Notes: generated by a model from the letters alone, not told the origin. A stretch of DNA of 44,974 bases from Fibrobacter sp. (GCA_017649565.1 JAGCGO010000105.1:1-44974), one strand, 5' to 3'; positions 8,011 to 16,227 are shown, counted from the stretch's first letter. Numbers and translations are program-made.

Positions 8011-8404
8011 TATGCGCACGCCTCCGTGAGCAACCGGAGCAACGGCCAAGCAAAACGGACTGTTGCTGGTCCAGTTCAAACCCCTTGATCCGCTGCAGGG
8101 AAAGTTGCAGCATCTTGAGCGCAGTGCCGTCCAAGTGGAAAAACTTGCCACATTTCTTGCAGACAAGGTGCATTTTCGCTTCGCAACGGCCGGGACCCGT
8201 ATAGCGGTACTGTAACTCGTTATTGGCTTCGGCGCCCACGATTTGCACCACTCCCGCCTTTTCCAGGCGAGAAAGATTGCGATAGACAGTAGAAAGAGAG
8301 ACCTCGGGCAGGCTTTGCGCAAGTTCCGACGCCCTGAAAATCCGGTCAGGATTTTCTGCCATGCAATCGAGAATCCGCTGTCGAGCCTGCGTTTTGTATT
8401 CCAC
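8003..8404 (-). CDS. zur: Fur-family metal regulator, probably Zur
   Basis: A DNA-binding repressor of 133 residues. The winged helix includes the family pattern SLSTVYRNLSRLEKAGVV at about residues 36-53. The dimerisation part has two CxxC pairs, CKKC and CSGC, for the structural zinc, plus His/Cys residues around AKMHLVCKKCGKFFHLDG. The GTG at 8404 has GAGGA six bases upstream. It is first in the metal-uptake cluster and lies just behind a promoter overlapped by a palindrome, which fits autoregulation. Fur, Mur or PerR types cannot be excluded from sequence alone. The znuABC neighbours make Zur most likely. Confidence 0.85.
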   Translation of the reverse strand: MEYKTQARQRILDCMAENPDRIFRASELAQSLPEVSLSTVYRNLSRLEKAGVVQIVGAEANNELQYRYTGPGRCEAKMHLVCKKCGKFFHLDGTALKMLQLSLQRIKGFELDQQQSVLLGRCSGCSRRRAHNG

Positions 8405-8465
8405 TTTTTTCCTCTATCCTCGAACGAACTGCAAATTTTATGGAGTACTTTTGCCTACCGGAGCC

Positions 8466-8488
8466 AATTTGCAAATCATTCGCAAATT
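8466..8488 (-). promoter_or_regulatory. Putative Zur operator
   Basis: A 23-base palindrome centred on 8477: AATTTGC, nine bases, GCAAATT. The inner AAT/ATT also pair, and only one base pair per arm is mismatched. This size and single-base centre match Fur/Zur boxes. It begins right after the -10 element of the promoter at 8491-8519, so it would cover the transcription start. Confidence 0.7.
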
Positions 8489-8490
8489 GA

Positions 8491-8519
8491 AATTTAGCAA
8501 AAAAGTTCCACCCCGTCAA
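8491..8519 (-). promoter_or_regulatory. Promoter of the zur-znu cluster
   Basis: On the minus strand TTGACG (8519-8514), a 17-base spacer, then TAAATT (8496-8491). The same -10 style (TAAAT-A/T) occurs in front of the NSS transporter and HU genes in this window. Confidence 0.65.
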
Positions 8520-8618
8520 CGCACAAGGCAAATTCCGGCCCAAAGCCCTTCAAAACCGTCCCCGATACACAACGTAACTTGTAATGACGTAAAAAAGGCC
8601 ATTCCCAAGCATTGTCGG

Positions 8619-8647
8619 TTGCCACAATCTAAAGATTGTCATAAATT
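8619..8647 (+). promoter_or_regulatory. Promoter of the NSS transporter gene, possibly giving a leaderless transcript
   Basis: TTGCCA (8619-8624), 17 bases, TAAATT (8642-8647). The expected start of transcription falls at about 8653-8654, the ATG of the gene. No ribosome-binding site is present between the -10 element and the ATG. Confidence 0.55.
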
Positions 8648-8653
8648 TATGGC

Positions 8654-10315
8654 ATGAACCAGAATCGTGAAAACTGGGGTTCCAAGATTGGAGTCATCCT
8701 CGCTGTCGCCGGTTCGGCGGTGGGGCTCGGCAACTTCCTTAGATTCCCCGTACAGGCAGCCACCAACGGCGGTGGCGCATTCATCATCCCCTACCTCATC
8801 GCCTTCCTCCTGCTGGGCATCCCGCTCGCGTGGATGGAATGGACTCTCGGCCGCTATGCGGGCAGGCAAGGCTACGGCACCGCCCCGAGCACGCTCCACA
8901 TCATCTTCGGCAAAAAGAAGCGCTGGGCGAAGCACCTGGGTTCCATCGGCCTTTTGCCGCCGATCTTCATCGTTTTCTACTACGTGTTCATCCAGTCCTG
9001 GATTCTCGCGTTCGCCTACTACTCGCTCACGGGCAAGCTCATGGAAGTCACGGCCCAGGGCAGCGCCGCGGTGACGCAGTTCTTCGGCGACTTCATCATG
9101 CTCAAGACATGCGCGGGCCCCATCCCCGTCGCCATACTCTTCTTCCTCATCACGTTCGCCTGCAACATGGTCGTCCTCGCCTTCGGCGTGCGCAAGGGCA
9201 TCGAGCGCGTGAACAAGATCTGCATGCCCATCCTGCTTATCCTCGGCATCATCCTCGTGGTGCGCGTGCTGACGCTCCCGGATATCGGCAAGGGCCTTGC
9301 CTTCATGTGGAACCCGAACTTCAGCGAACTCGCCAATCCCAAGGTCTGGATGGCAGCCGCGGGCCAGGTGTTCTTCACCATGAGCCTCGGCATGGGCATC
9401 ATCTGGTGCTATGCGAGCTACCTCAAGCCCAAGGAAGACCTCGTGCTTTCTTCGCTCACGGCGAGCGCCACGAACGGCTTTGCCGAAATCATCATCGGCG
9501 GCACGGTCGTCATTCCCATCGCGGTCATCATCGCGGGCGCGAACATCGAGGAATGCGCCAAGCTCGGCACCTTCGGGCTCGGATTCCAGACCATGCCCTA
9601 CGTGTTCGGCACGCTCCCGCTCGGCGGTGTCCTGCAGACAGTTTGGTTCGCCCTGCTCTTCTTCGCGGGCATCACCAGCGCCATCTCCATCATCCAGCCG
9701 CTCATCAGCTTCTGCGAAGACGACCTCAAGTTCAGTCGCAGAAAGTCCGTCACGACCATCAGCACCATCACCTTCATCGGCGGCCTCACCGCCATCTTCG
9801 GGCTTGCAGCCGGCACGGTCGACGAGCTCGACTTCTGGGGCGGCACGTTCCTGCTCGTGGTGTTCGGCGCCATCCAGGCGCTCGTCTTCTCGTTCGTCCT
9901 CGGCCGTCAAAAGGTCAAGACCGACGACGGTTCCGAAGACAGCGAAGCATTCGCATTGATGAACGAGGGTTCGCAGCTCAAGCTCCCCCGCTTCTTCAGG
10001 CCCATCATTCAATATGTCTGCCCGGCCTACCTGATCATTTTGCTCGTGTCGTTCACGCTGACCGACGGCCTCCCGCTCATCACGCTGAGCAACATCCCCG
10101 CCGACGCGAAGGTCACCTTCCTCGGCTCGGAATTCTCGCAGCTGTACTTCACCTGGGGCTTCCGCGGATTCCTGCTGTTGCTGGTCATCTTGCTGAACGT
10201 CGCCATCGCCTACGCCTGGCGCAAGGGCGGCACCGCAGAACGCGGGCGCAGTGCTGGCATCCAGAAGATGCCTATCGGCAATTCCGACGAAACCGACAAC
10301 GCAAAGGAGGCATAA
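8654..10315 (+). CDS. Sodium-dependent amino-acid transporter, NSS (SNF) family
   Basis: A 553-residue inner-membrane sodium symporter. The family start NWGSKIGVILAVAGSAVGLGNFLRFP covers the sodium and substrate site of the first membrane segment (GSAVGLGNFLRFP). GGGAFIIPYL follows, and then about ten more hydrophobic segments. The last cytoplasmic tail is short and charged. The family imports neutral or aromatic amino acids. The small MetS-like gene that follows points to a MetPS-type methionine/alanine importer. No ribosome site precedes the ATG, which sits where transcription should begin. A 591-residue open frame on the opposite strand is a shadow created by GC-rich codon use. Confidence 0.92.
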   Translation: MNQNRENWGSKIGVILAVAGSAVGLGNFLRFPVQAATNGGGAFIIPYLIAFLLLGIPLAWMEWTLGRYAGRQGYGTAPSTLHIIFGKKKRWAKHLGSIGLLPPIFIVFYYVFIQSWILAFAYYSLTGKLMEVTAQGSAAVTQFFGDFIMLKTCAGPIPVAILFFLITFACNMVVLAFGVRKGIERVNKICMPILLILGIILVVRVLTLPDIGKGLAFMWNPNFSELANPKVWMAAAGQVFFTMSLGMGIIWCYASYLKPKEDLVLSSLTASATNGFAEIIIGGTVVIPIAVIIAGANIEECAKLGTFGLGFQTMPYVFGTLPLGGVLQTVWFALLFFAGITSAISIIQPLISFCEDDLKFSRRKSVTTISTITFIGGLTAIFGLAAGTVDELDFWGGTFLLVVFGAIQALVFSFVLGRQKVKTDDGSEDSEAFALMNEGSQLKLPRFFRPIIQYVCPAYLIILLVSFTLTDGLPLITLSNIPADAKVTFLGSEFSQLYFTWGFRGFLLLLVILLNVAIAYAWRKGGTAERGRSAGIQKMPIGNSDETDNAKEA

Positions 10316-10316
10316 C

Positions 10317-10424
10317 ATGGACGCAGAATTCACAACCGGCGGACTCGTCTTTATGCTCACCTCGTGGGCGGCGATAATTGGGCTTTGCGCCTTCTGCTTT
10401 GCAAAGGTGTTCAAGAAGAAATAA
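10317..10424 (+). CDS. MetS-like small subunit of the NSS transporter
   Basis: A 35-residue protein starting one base after the transporter stop, with AAGGAGG upstream. It has a short polar start (MDAEFTTGG), one membrane segment (LVFMLTSWAAIIGLCAFCFA) and a basic end (KVFKKK). Single-span subunits of this size and place accompany NSS transporters of the MetP type and are needed for uptake there. The match is by position and architecture. It is too short for usual gene-length cut-offs and easily missed. Confidence 0.8.
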   Translation: MDAEFTTGGLVFMLTSWAAIIGLCAFCFAKVFKKK

Positions 10425-10437
10425 CAAAGGAACGTTT

Positions 10438-10938
10438 ATGGACATTCAAAAGAAGATCGAAGAACTGGGCTTGTTTCTCCCGGCCTGCCCGAAACCGCTA
10501 GCGTCGTACGTTCCTGCGAACCGTATCGACAACCTCATCTATGTTTCGGGACAGCTTCCCTCCATCAAGGGCGACCTCGGATCGTATGTCGGTACGGTCC
10601 CGTCCAGCATGTCCCCCGAAGTCGCCGCAAGGGCAGCGGGTCTCTGCCTGCTCAACAGCATCGCCGCGGCGATGTCCGTGCTGCAGCCCGGCGAGACGCT
10701 CAAGCTGGTGCAGATGCAGGGCTTTATCCAGTCCGACCCCGACTTCCACGAGCAGGCGGCCATCCTGAACGGGGCGAGCAACCTCGCCGTGAAGATTTTC
10801 GAAAGGAACGGCTACCATTCCCGCACGGCCGTCGGCGTTTCGAGCCTCCCGAAGAACGCAGTCGTCGAACTGAGCTGCATATTCCAGGTCATCGCAGACG
10901 AATCCAAATTTACCGGAAGAAACGACTGGCTGCTCTAA
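10438..10938 (+). CDS. RidA-family (YjgF) protein, probable enamine/imine deaminase
   Basis: A 166-residue cytoplasmic protein. The family features are IYVSGQLPSIKGDLGSYVGTV, LVQMQGFIQSDPDFHEQAAILNGASNLAVKIF and RTAVGVSSLPKNAVVELSCIF, with the conserved Arg before the V-x-SLP segment. It is longer than classical RidA (about 128 residues) and matches the longer Rid subgroup. The start at 10438 has AAAGGA upstream; frames open further upstream only overlap the MetS-like gene. Rid proteins remove reactive enamines made by PLP enzymes. The gene is 13 bases downstream of the transporter subunit, so uptake and damage control of an amino acid may be co-expressed. Confidence 0.88.
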   Translation: MDIQKKIEELGLFLPACPKPLASYVPANRIDNLIYVSGQLPSIKGDLGSYVGTVPSSMSPEVAARAAGLCLLNSIAAAMSVLQPGETLKLVQMQGFIQSDPDFHEQAAILNGASNLAVKIFERNGYHSRTAVGVSSLPKNAVVELSCIFQVIADESKFTGRNDWLL

Positions 10939-10964
10939 CAGGCTATTTCAAGACGCCCTAAGCC

Positions 10965-11468
10965 TTACGGCAGGACGGTCTTGAGCCATTCGCGCATTTC
11001 GTAGACATCGACGCCCGCAGTCAATGACTTGCGGGCGATTTTTTCACCCGCCGACGTCGCCATCTTTTTGGGATTGAGTTCGAACCCGACGCGACCCAGG
11101 TCCAGTCGGTCGGCATCGTAGCAAGTATCTATGGTCGCATCACCCGTGGAACGTTCCTTTGTATGGAACTTGCAGGCGTGGTAAAGTTTCTCGAACTGTT
11201 CCTGCGTTATGTCGAGCCGTTTTTCCTCGAAGCACTGCCTGGCAAACTCGGCACCGCGCGCCCCGTGCTCGCCGTCGTAGCCGTCGTCCTCGCGCTTGCT
11301 GTCGTGGAAGAGCGCGAACAAGCGCACCACCGTAATGTCCGCATGCGTGACCTTCGCGAGGCTCATCCCGTTGAACTCCACCTGACGCCAATGCGCAAGC
11401 CCGTGGATGTTCGAGTCGAACACCCGGTTGCTGAAGACGAAATCCTGTAAGGCGGCGAAGTCAATCAT
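10965..11468 (-). CDS. HD-domain phosphohydrolase-like protein
   Basis: A 167-residue cytoplasmic protein with the metal-binding HD pattern: HGLAHWRQV, then LFALFHDSKRED, then HGARGAEFA, then YHACKFHT and finally CYDADRLDLGRVG. The HD pair and the later Asp are intact, so phosphohydrolase or nucleotidase activity is likely; the substrate is unknown. The ATG at 11468 lies 11 bases after the mutS stop. An in-frame upstream start at 11516 would overlap mutS and adds nothing conserved. It is probably cotranscribed behind scpB and mutS. Confidence 0.8.
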   Translation of the reverse strand: MIDFAALQDFVFSNRVFDSNIHGLAHWRQVEFNGMSLAKVTHADITVVRLFALFHDSKREDDGYDGEHGARGAEFARQCFEEKRLDITQEQFEKLYHACKFHTKERSTGDATIDTCYDADRLDLGRVGFELNPKKMATSAGEKIARKSLTAGVDVYEMREWLKTVLP

Positions 11469-11479
11469 AGAGCACCGAC

Positions 11480-14092
11480 CTATTTCCCGTAATTCTCCTT
11501 CAGTTCCATGAGGCACTGGAGAGCCTGCAGCGGGGTCATCTCTTCGGGCTTTAGGCGGCGGATTTCTTCCTTGAGCAGCTGCGTGGATTCGTCAGGAGGC
11601 GCGAACAGGTCGACCTGCGGCTTTTCCATGAGCTTCTTGTGCGTGGCCCCGTCGCTCGGGTCAATCTTGTGCTTCTCGAGGCGCAGCAAAATCTTGCGGG
11701 CACGGCGCAGCACGTTGTTCGGGAGGCCCGCCATTTCGGCCACGTGGATGCCGTAACTCGAATCGCAGGCGCCTTCCAGGATCTTGTGCAGGAACATGAG
11801 CTTGTCACCCTTTTCCTGGACGGCCACCTGGTAGTTGCCGGCATGCTCGAGGCTGTCCACGAGTCCCGTCAGTTCGTGATAGTGCGTCGCGAACAAGGTC
11901 AGCGCGGCACGTGCGGGTTCGTCGTGCAGTGTTTCCACGATAGCCCACGCAATCGAAAGGCCGTCGAAGGTGCTCGTCCCGCGGCCGATCTCGTCCAGCA
12001 GCACAAGGCTGTGCGACGTCGCGTTGCGCAGGATGTTCGCCGTCTCGATCATCTCGACCATGAACGTCGAAAGGCCACGGCTCAGGCGGTCGCTCGCGCC
12101 CACGCGGGTAAAGATGCGGTCCACCACGCCGATGCGGGCGCTTTCGGCAGGCACGAAGCAGCCGATCTGCGCCATGAGCACGATGAGTCCGGTCTGGCGC
12201 AGGTACGTGGACTTACCGGCCATGTTCGGACCGGTGATGAGCATCAGCCGCACGGATTCCGGGCAAAGCATCGTGTCGTTCGGGATAAAGTCCAGGTCGG
12301 GGTTCACGGCGACAATGACCGGGTGGAACCCTCCCCTGATATCGATTCCCGAGCCCTCGAAGACTTCGGGACAGACGTAGTTGTACTTGCGGGCCGCGCG
12401 GGCGAAGCTGTAAAGCGTATCGACGTGTGCGATGGCGTTCGCGATCTCCTGGAGCTCGGCGCGCCAGCTGTTCACGCGTTCGCGCAATCCGCAGAAAATC
12501 TTGTACTCGAGCGCATGAATGTTCACTTCCGCGTTGCTGATGACGGATTCGCATTCCTTCATCTCGGGAGTGATGTAGCGTTCGGCGTTCACCGTCGTCT
12601 GCTTGCGGATATATTCGTCGGGAATCGGACTCGTGGCCTTCGCCATCGCGGCTCGGGTCACTTCGATGTAGTAGCCGAACACACGGTTGTAGCCGACCTT
12701 CAGGCTCGAAATTCCAAGACGTTCGCGTTCACGGACTTCGAGCGAAGCAATCCATTCGCGGCGGTCCTTGATATCGGCGTTCATCGCGTCGAGTTCCGCA
12801 TTGGCACCCGCGCGAATCATGCCGCCCTCGCGTACGGTCAGCGGCAGGTCGTCGTTGAATTGACTCAAAAGTTCTTCGCCACGGCCTCGGGCGGCAATGA
12901 GGGCCGTTCGCATCGGTTCAAAAATCGGAGAACGCAAACCCTCGAGCACATCGGCCACTTTGGACGCCTGCGAAAGCGAACGGCCCATGCCCGCCAAATC
13001 GCGGGCATTCGCGCGTCCGGCCCCCACACGGCCCATCAGGCGTTCCATGTCGAGGATGGATGTCAGCGATTCCTTGAGTTCGTCGAGCGCGACCGGGTTG
13101 TTCACCAGTTCCTCGACAGCTTCCTCGCGTTCGCGGATGCGGTCCACCGAAATCAGCGGATGGCTCACCCAGTCCTTCAGGTTTCGCCCGCCCATCGCCG
13201 TCACCGTGAAGTCGAGCACGTAACAGAGCGTGCTGCTGATGTCGTCGGCGTTCAGCGGGCGCACCAGTTCCAGGTTCCTGAGCGTACTCGGGTCGAGCGT
13301 CATGTAGTCGTCGAGATTCAGAATCTCGAGGTTCGTAAAATGCGAAAGTTCGGACTTCTTCTGGTCCATCAGGTACTGGAGCAAGGCCCCCGTCACCTGT
13401 GTTTCGGCAATGCGCCCGTCAAGGCCGAGCCCGTCCAGAGCCTCCACCTTGAAATGCGAGAACAGAACGTCCTTTGCTGCATCTTCGCCGAACAAAAAAG
13501 CCGGCAGTTCCGTCACCAGAATATTCTCGGAGCGGATCAAATCCATCACGCCAGAGGGAATCACGGTCCCTTCAGGCACCACGACTTCCTTGGGCATACG
13601 GCGACAGAACTCGCATTCGAACGCCTGTTGCGAACTCTTGCAAGCCGCCAGGTAGCCTGTCGTCACGTCGGCAATCGCAAACGAGATGCCGTCTTTTTCG
13701 GGGATGAACGAGCAAAGGAAATTGGCCTCCTTCGCGTTCAAGTTCGATTCGCTCATCGCGGTGCCCGCGCTGATAATCTCGACGATATCGCGCTTGACAA
13801 TCCCCTTCGCGAGCTTCGGATCTTCGACCTGCTCGCAGATAGCGATGCGGTAGCCTGCCGCCACCATCTTGGGCACGTAGCGTTCGGCAGCATGGTGCGG
13901 GAACCCGCACAGGGGCGTGGCCCCGGCGGCGCCGTTGTTACGGCTCGTGAGCGTAAGCCCCAAAATCTTGGAGGCGATGACGGCGTCGTCCTCGAAAAGT
14001 TCGAAGAAGTCGCCCATGCGGAAAAACAATATGCAGCCGGGATTCTGTTTCTTTATCTCGTAATACTGCTGCATCAACGGGGTTACAGCCAT
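11480..14092 (-). CDS. mutS: DNA mismatch repair protein MutS
   Basis: Recognises mismatches and loops after replication. The protein is 870 residues, the usual MutS1 length. The mismatch-reading F-x-E motif is intact in GDFFELFEDDA (Phe29, Glu31). The connector and lever domains follow. The C-terminal ATPase has Walker A GPNMAGKST at about 619-627, then SRGLSTFMVEM, Walker B LVLLDEIGRGTS and the ATHYHEL switch. The tail QALQCLMELKE resembles the C-terminal tetramerisation region. The start codon overlaps the scpB stop by one base (TAATG), so translation is coupled. No mutL is present in the window. Confidence 0.97.
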   Translation of the reverse strand: MAVTPLMQQYYEIKKQNPGCILFFRMGDFFELFEDDAVIASKILGLTLTSRNNGAAGATPLCGFPHHAAERYVPKMVAAGYRIAICEQVEDPKLAKGIVKRDIVEIISAGTAMSESNLNAKEANFLCSFIPEKDGISFAIADVTTGYLAACKSSQQAFECEFCRRMPKEVVVPEGTVIPSGVMDLIRSENILVTELPAFLFGEDAAKDVLFSHFKVEALDGLGLDGRIAETQVTGALLQYLMDQKKSELSHFTNLEILNLDDYMTLDPSTLRNLELVRPLNADDISSTLCYVLDFTVTAMGGRNLKDWVSHPLISVDRIREREEAVEELVNNPVALDELKESLTSILDMERLMGRVGAGRANARDLAGMGRSLSQASKVADVLEGLRSPIFEPMRTALIAARGRGEELLSQFNDDLPLTVREGGMIRAGANAELDAMNADIKDRREWIASLEVRERERLGISSLKVGYNRVFGYYIEVTRAAMAKATSPIPDEYIRKQTTVNAERYITPEMKECESVISNAEVNIHALEYKIFCGLRERVNSWRAELQEIANAIAHVDTLYSFARAARKYNYVCPEVFEGSGIDIRGGFHPVIVAVNPDLDFIPNDTMLCPESVRLMLITGPNMAGKSTYLRQTGLIVLMAQIGCFVPAESARIGVVDRIFTRVGASDRLSRGLSTFMVEMIETANILRNATSHSLVLLDEIGRGTSTFDGLSIAWAIVETLHDEPARAALTLFATHYHELTGLVDSLEHAGNYQVAVQEKGDKLMFLHKILEGACDSSYGIHVAEMAGLPNNVLRRARKILLRLEKHKIDPSDGATHKKLMEKPQVDLFAPPDESTQLLKEEIRRLKPEEMTPLQALQCLMELKENYGK

Positions 14093-14796
14093 TACGCATC
14101 TCCCATCGACAGTTCCACCTGTTCCGGGTTATCCTCCGGCGGCGCCATCACCTCCGGCTCGGATTCCTGCTTTGCGTACTGGGGAACCAGGGCACCCGCT
14201 TCGAGGAGTTCGCTGAACTCGCGCAGGCGCGGCAGGTCCTCGGGAATGCGGTTGATGCCGAAATACTTCATGAACTCCTGCGTCGTCACGTAGGTATAGG
14301 GGTTGCCGACAGTCTCCGCGCGGGCACCCAGGGCGATAAAGCCCTTGTCCAGCAGGTTGCGGATTGGGCCGTCCGCCGACGACACGCCACGTACCTGCTC
14401 GATAGCCGCCTTGGTAATCGGCTGCTGGTAGGCGATGACGGCGAGCGTCTCGAGGGCCGCCTGGGAAAGGCGTCTCGCGTTCGCTTCCGGGAACAGCTTG
14501 CGGACCCACGGGTAATACTTGGCGCGGGTACGGAAGCGGTAGCCGCCGGCCTGTTCGACAATCTCGAACGGGGCGTTGATCTTGTTCAGGGAATCGTTCG
14601 CCAGAATAAGCGCATCCGCGACGGTACGCGCATCCAAGAAATCGCCGAGAATCTCGCGCAATTTTTTCAGGGTCACGATATCGGGCGATGCAAAGACTAG
14701 CGCCTGGATAATTCTCGCCAGGTCCTCACGGCTCTCCACTTTCGGGAGTTCCGCAGATTCCTCGGCCAAATCGTCTAAGTTCTGGTTTTCTTCCAT
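14092..14796 (-). CDS. scpB: Segregation and condensation protein B
   Basis: Subunit of the SMC-ScpAB complex that compacts and segregates the chromosome. The protein is 234 residues, with two winged-helix domains at about 20-190. Typical stretches are IIQALVFASPDIVTLKKLREILGD, LSQAALETLAVIAYQQPITKAAIEQVRGV and LLDKGFIALGARAETVGNPYTYVTT, ending near FMKYFGI. An acidic, proline-rich tail follows (PEVMAPPEDNPEQVE). It shares a TAATG junction with mutS. scpA is not in the window. Confidence 0.95.
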   Translation of the reverse strand: MEENQNLDDLAEESAELPKVESREDLARIIQALVFASPDIVTLKKLREILGDFLDARTVADALILANDSLNKINAPFEIVEQAGGYRFRTRAKYYPWVRKLFPEANARRLSQAALETLAVIAYQQPITKAAIEQVRGVSSADGPIRNLLDKGFIALGARAETVGNPYTYVTTQEFMKYFGINRIPEDLPRLREFSELLEAGALVPQYAKQESEPEVMAPPEDNPEQVELSMGDA

Positions 14797-14859
14797 ACAC
14801 CCGCAAAATAAAAATTTTCACTAGGGCAAGTATGCCCACGCCTCTAGATTTTCGTCTTT

Positions 14860-14958
14860 TGGGCGTTCCCCACACTACCGTGCGGGTCGTGTGCTGCTCG
14901 CCGAGCGGGCTCGGCTCATCGAGCCGTTACACGTCTCGCCACAAAAGTGCGACGCCCA
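14860..14958. repeat. Structured 99-base element with inverted ends
   Basis: Bounded by TGGGCGT and its exact inverse ACGCCCA. Inside are CACAC-n13-GTGTG and a perfect hairpin CGGCTC-atc-GAGCCG (14912-14926). No ORF fits it. It lies in the 214-base gap between scpB and the FISUMP gene, whose remainder shows nothing I can name. It looks like a REP/MITE-type repeat or a structured RNA; orientation unknown. Confidence 0.6.
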
Positions 14959-15010
14959 CTAACGCGATTTCAATGTGGAATGTGGGGTGAGAAATGATAA
15001 TTCGAAGGGA

Positions 15011-16036
15011 TTAGTCAGAGTCCTTCACGCAACGAACTGAGAACCCGTAGTTCTTAAGGTTGTTGCCCAGGCGCGCACTGACGATGATGTAGTACAAGTC
15101 CATGTAGTACGCGTAGTAGCTATTGAACTCAGTAGAACTCCAGAAGTACGCGTAGTTGCCTACATCGTAGAAAAAGCCATCGAGGTACCTGAGGCCCGCA
15201 AGCAGCGCGGAAAAACCGAAAGCGTCCGTGCCGTTACCGTTACTGTACCAGCCGCTCTGCGATTTGAGCACCTTGCCCGCAGTACCGGAACCGCCCACCG
15301 CCGTGAACAGAGCGCTCCATTCCGCCTGACTGGGCAAGTGCCAGCCTGTGGGGCAAATGCCCTGAACTAAGGTCGCTGAGCCGGTTGATGAGCCTGTCGA
15401 ATTAGCCGAAGCGATCTCGCATGTTGAACCGAACCCGCAGCCGGTCTTTACGGAATCCATTGCCGCTGCCCAGGTGTAAAGACGCCCAGTCACGTCACAG
15501 TTTGCAGCAACATTGTTGTAGCACCAGCTCTTCCCCTTCAGGCTTGGGGTCTTTACGCTATCGGCATAGTTCAGGTTCTCCGCCATCCATACCTGGTCGC
15601 CAATGGTCACCGTCTTGTAAACCTTGCCGTCGCGTTCATCAATAATCGAGTCATACTGAATTTCAGGATTGAGATAGGCATCTTTCGGAACACTCCAATC
15701 AAAGCCCCTTGAGCTCGACGAAGATAACTTGTCACCCTGAAAGTTCGAAGAACTGATAGGGTCCACTAGACTACTACTGGATTGCTTCACCCCTTCGGGG
15801 TTCGCAATGACGTTTGACGAAGATGTCACCTTTTCACTACTGGACGAAGTCACTTCGGCTTCCCCGCCAAGCGAGGACAGGTGCTCAGTGACCTTGGCGC
15901 TGCTGCTCAGGGCGCTTGTTTCAGTTTCATCGCCACCCGCCGACGAAGAATCGTCGCAGCCGACAAACACCCCAAGGCAAAGCGCCGCGAGCACGAACCC
16001 TATCGACGCCCTGCGGCTCCAGGACGACACCTTCAC
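15011..16036 (-). CDS. FISUMP-domain lipoprotein
   Basis: A predicted surface lipoprotein. A signal peptide ends in a lipobox (ALCLGVFVGC, then DDSSS). A Ser-rich linker of about 110 residues follows (SSSSEKVTSSS, KLSSSSSRG). The FISUMP domain covers the remaining 190 or so residues: DGKVYKTVTIGDQVWMAENL, CYNNVAANCDVTGRLYTWAAA, CPTGWHLPSQAEWSAL and the end GFSVRCVKDSD. The stretch before that end is unusually Tyr/Asn-rich (FNSYYAYYMDLYYII). FISUMP proteins form a large paralogous set in Fibrobacter; the fold belongs to the sulfatase-modifying-factor/C-type-lectin group. Function is unknown, with surface binding likely. I prefer the GTG at 16036, which gives a normal 27-residue signal; the frame stays open to a TTG at 16129. 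Confidence 0.88.
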   Translation of the reverse strand: MKVSSWSRRASIGFVLAALCLGVFVGCDDSSSAGGDETETSALSSSAKVTEHLSSLGGEAEVTSSSSEKVTSSSNVIANPEGVKQSSSSLVDPISSSNFQGDKLSSSSSRGFDWSVPKDAYLNPEIQYDSIIDERDGKVYKTVTIGDQVWMAENLNYADSVKTPSLKGKSWCYNNVAANCDVTGRLYTWAAAMDSVKTGCGFGSTCEIASANSTGSSTGSATLVQGICPTGWHLPSQAEWSALFTAVGGSGTAGKVLKSQSGWYSNGNGTDAFGFSALLAGLRYLDGFFYDVGNYAYFWSSTEFNSYYAYYMDLYYIIVSARLGNNLKNYGFSVRCVKDSD

Positions 16037-16227
16037 AAATTTCTTGGCGAATGAATTCTTCGTAAAAAACCGTCGTAAAAATTTACCCCTAAAAAATAAC
16101 AATGCGACCCGCAAAATCCCACCCGTCAACGCACCGAAAAAGAAGTTTTTTCGTCAACTTTTTACCGAAAATTTTCTATATGACTCACTGTGGGACATAT
16201 AGGGAAAATGCGAGTTCCGGCATCGAG

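Noticed and set aside
8010..8322. N-terminal extension of the small His/Cys-rich protein
   Set aside because: It overlaps the Fur-family regulator in another frame, and the shorter start is a coupled ATG followed by a sensible membrane segment.
8639..10414. A 591-codon open frame on the minus strand opposite the NSS transporter
   Set aside because: It is fully antisense to a clear membrane transporter, its translation is a charged low-complexity shadow (repeated EDDG/AEE runs), and GC-rich codon use explains the lack of stops.
11639..14293. An 884-codon plus-strand frame opposite mutS and scpB
   Set aside because: It has no family motif, is His/Arg/Val-rich as expected for an antisense shadow, and spans two real genes on the other strand.
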